5,409 nt of DNA, taken from Sphingobacterium sp. UBA4616. GTDB taxonomy: Bacteria > Bacteroidota > Bacteroidia > Sphingobacteriales > Sphingobacteriaceae. Below the pieces are notes generated by a model. The model saw nothing but the letters and a program-made list of their open reading frames with translations, searched no databases and had not been told where the DNA came from. The stretch spans positions 1 to 5,409 of the forward strand of contig DGIS01000014.1 in NCBI GenBank assembly GCA_002386525.1. The letters run 5' to 3'. A program made the translations under genes and the position numbers. Positions 4,892 to 5,409 of the stretch are shown here, in pieces (position 1 is the stretch's first letter; each line of letters begins with the position of its first letter).

Positions 4892-5409
4892 ATGAAAGAG
4901 ATAAAAAAAATAGCCTGTATTGGAGCAGGATACGTCGGCGGTCCAACGATGTCTGTGATTGCACAAAAAAATCCAAGTATTCAGGTTACGGTTGTTGATT
5001 TGAATCAACAACGTATTGATGCATGGAATAACGAAGATCTTGCGCAGCTTCCCATTTATGAGCCTGGGCTTGATGCTGTGGTGGCAGAAGCTCGCGGACG
5101 GAATCTGTTTTTTTCGACCGATGTTGAAAAGGCGATCGACGAAGCGGATATGATTTTTATATCCGTCAATACCCCGACGAAAAACTATGGTAAAGGGAAG
5201 GGACAGGCTGCAGATTTAAAATATATTGAATTGTGTGCTAGGCAGATTGCCCAAGTGGCCAAAGGGGATAAGATTGTTGTCGAAAAATCGACCCTTCCTG
5301 TCCGTACAGCTGCTGCGTTGAAGAGCATTCTGAATGATACAGGGAATGGGGTGAATTTTGATATCCTATCCAATCCGGAGTTTTTGGCAGAGGGAACAGC
5401 CGTAGCAGA
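4892..5409 (+). CDS. ugd: UDP-glucose 6-dehydrogenase, eukaryote-like type, 3' end outside window
   Basis: The ATG at 4892 opens a frame that runs off the right edge after 172 complete codons. The enzyme oxidises UDP-glucose to UDP-glucuronate with two NAD+ in the cytoplasm, supplying precursor for capsule, exopolysaccharide and related glycans. The NAD-binding Rossmann motif is GAGYVGGPT at residues 10-18, with the acidic end of the second strand in [30 protein letters not shown] and EKSTLPVR follow, and the last complete block is [11 protein letters not shown], which carries the catalytic-region Glu. The catalytic Cys and Lys would lie beyond the window. GGPT after GAGYV, the insertion [16 protein letters not shown] and the NLFFSTD block resemble animal UGDH more closely than the shorter enterobacterial Ugd. 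The partial length is consistent with an enzyme of about 460 residues. As first gene of a transcript it may open a polysaccharide locus to the right, which cannot be seen here. Confidence 0.93.
   Translation, partial: MKEIKKIACIGAGYVGGPTMSVIAQKNPSIQVTVVDLNQQRIDAWNNEDLAQLPIYEPGLDAVVAEARGRNLFFSTDVEKAIDEADMIFISVNTPTKNYGKGKGQAADLKYIELCARQIAQVAKGDKIVVEKSTLPVRTAAALKSILNDTGNGVNFDILSNPEFLAEGTAVA

Overview
The window looks like a chromosomal piece of a Bacteroidota (Bacteroidetes) bacterium, probably from the Sphingobacteriaceae. Three things suggest this: the histidine kinase has a 7TMR-DISM-like sensor joined to a HisKA_2-type core; several intergenic sites fit the Bacteroidota -7 promoter element TAnnTTTG while clear Shine-Dalgarno sequences are absent; and the UDP-glucose dehydrogenase is of the type seen in that phylum and in animals. 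The taxonomic call is inference from these features, not from a database search.

Left edge (1-811): two G+C-rich, translationally coupled genes end at a strong intrinsic terminator. The first is the 3' part of a CHAP-type cysteine peptidoglycan hydrolase. The second is a 151-residue protein with a lipoprotein signal at its N-terminus and one membrane helix at its C-terminus. That order and topology fit the end of a prophage lysis cassette (endolysin followed by a unimolecular spanin). The short stretch 812-873 may hold or lie near the boundary of the mobile element.

Centre (874-4667): a two-component system on the minus strand (7TMR-DISM histidine kinase, then a NarL/LuxR-type response regulator, overlapping by ATGA) is bracketed by two paralogous plus-strand genes. 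Each paralog encodes a single-pass membrane protein with the same soluble domain, which I do not recognise. The downstream paralog is divergent from the kinase, and the gap between them carries a perfect 16-bp palindrome that could be an operator. The upstream paralog is convergent with the regulator, with a strong hairpin terminator in between. The layout suggests that the paralogs are the output, or a sensory accessory, of this two-component system.

Right edge (4668-5409): a 224-bp intergenic region holds a probable terminator, a near-match to the chromosomal parS centromere motif, and weak promoter candidates. It is followed by the 5' part of a eukaryote-like UDP-glucose 6-dehydrogenase, which usually marks the start of a polysaccharide or capsule locus. 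No tRNA, rRNA, CRISPR array or insertion sequence was seen.
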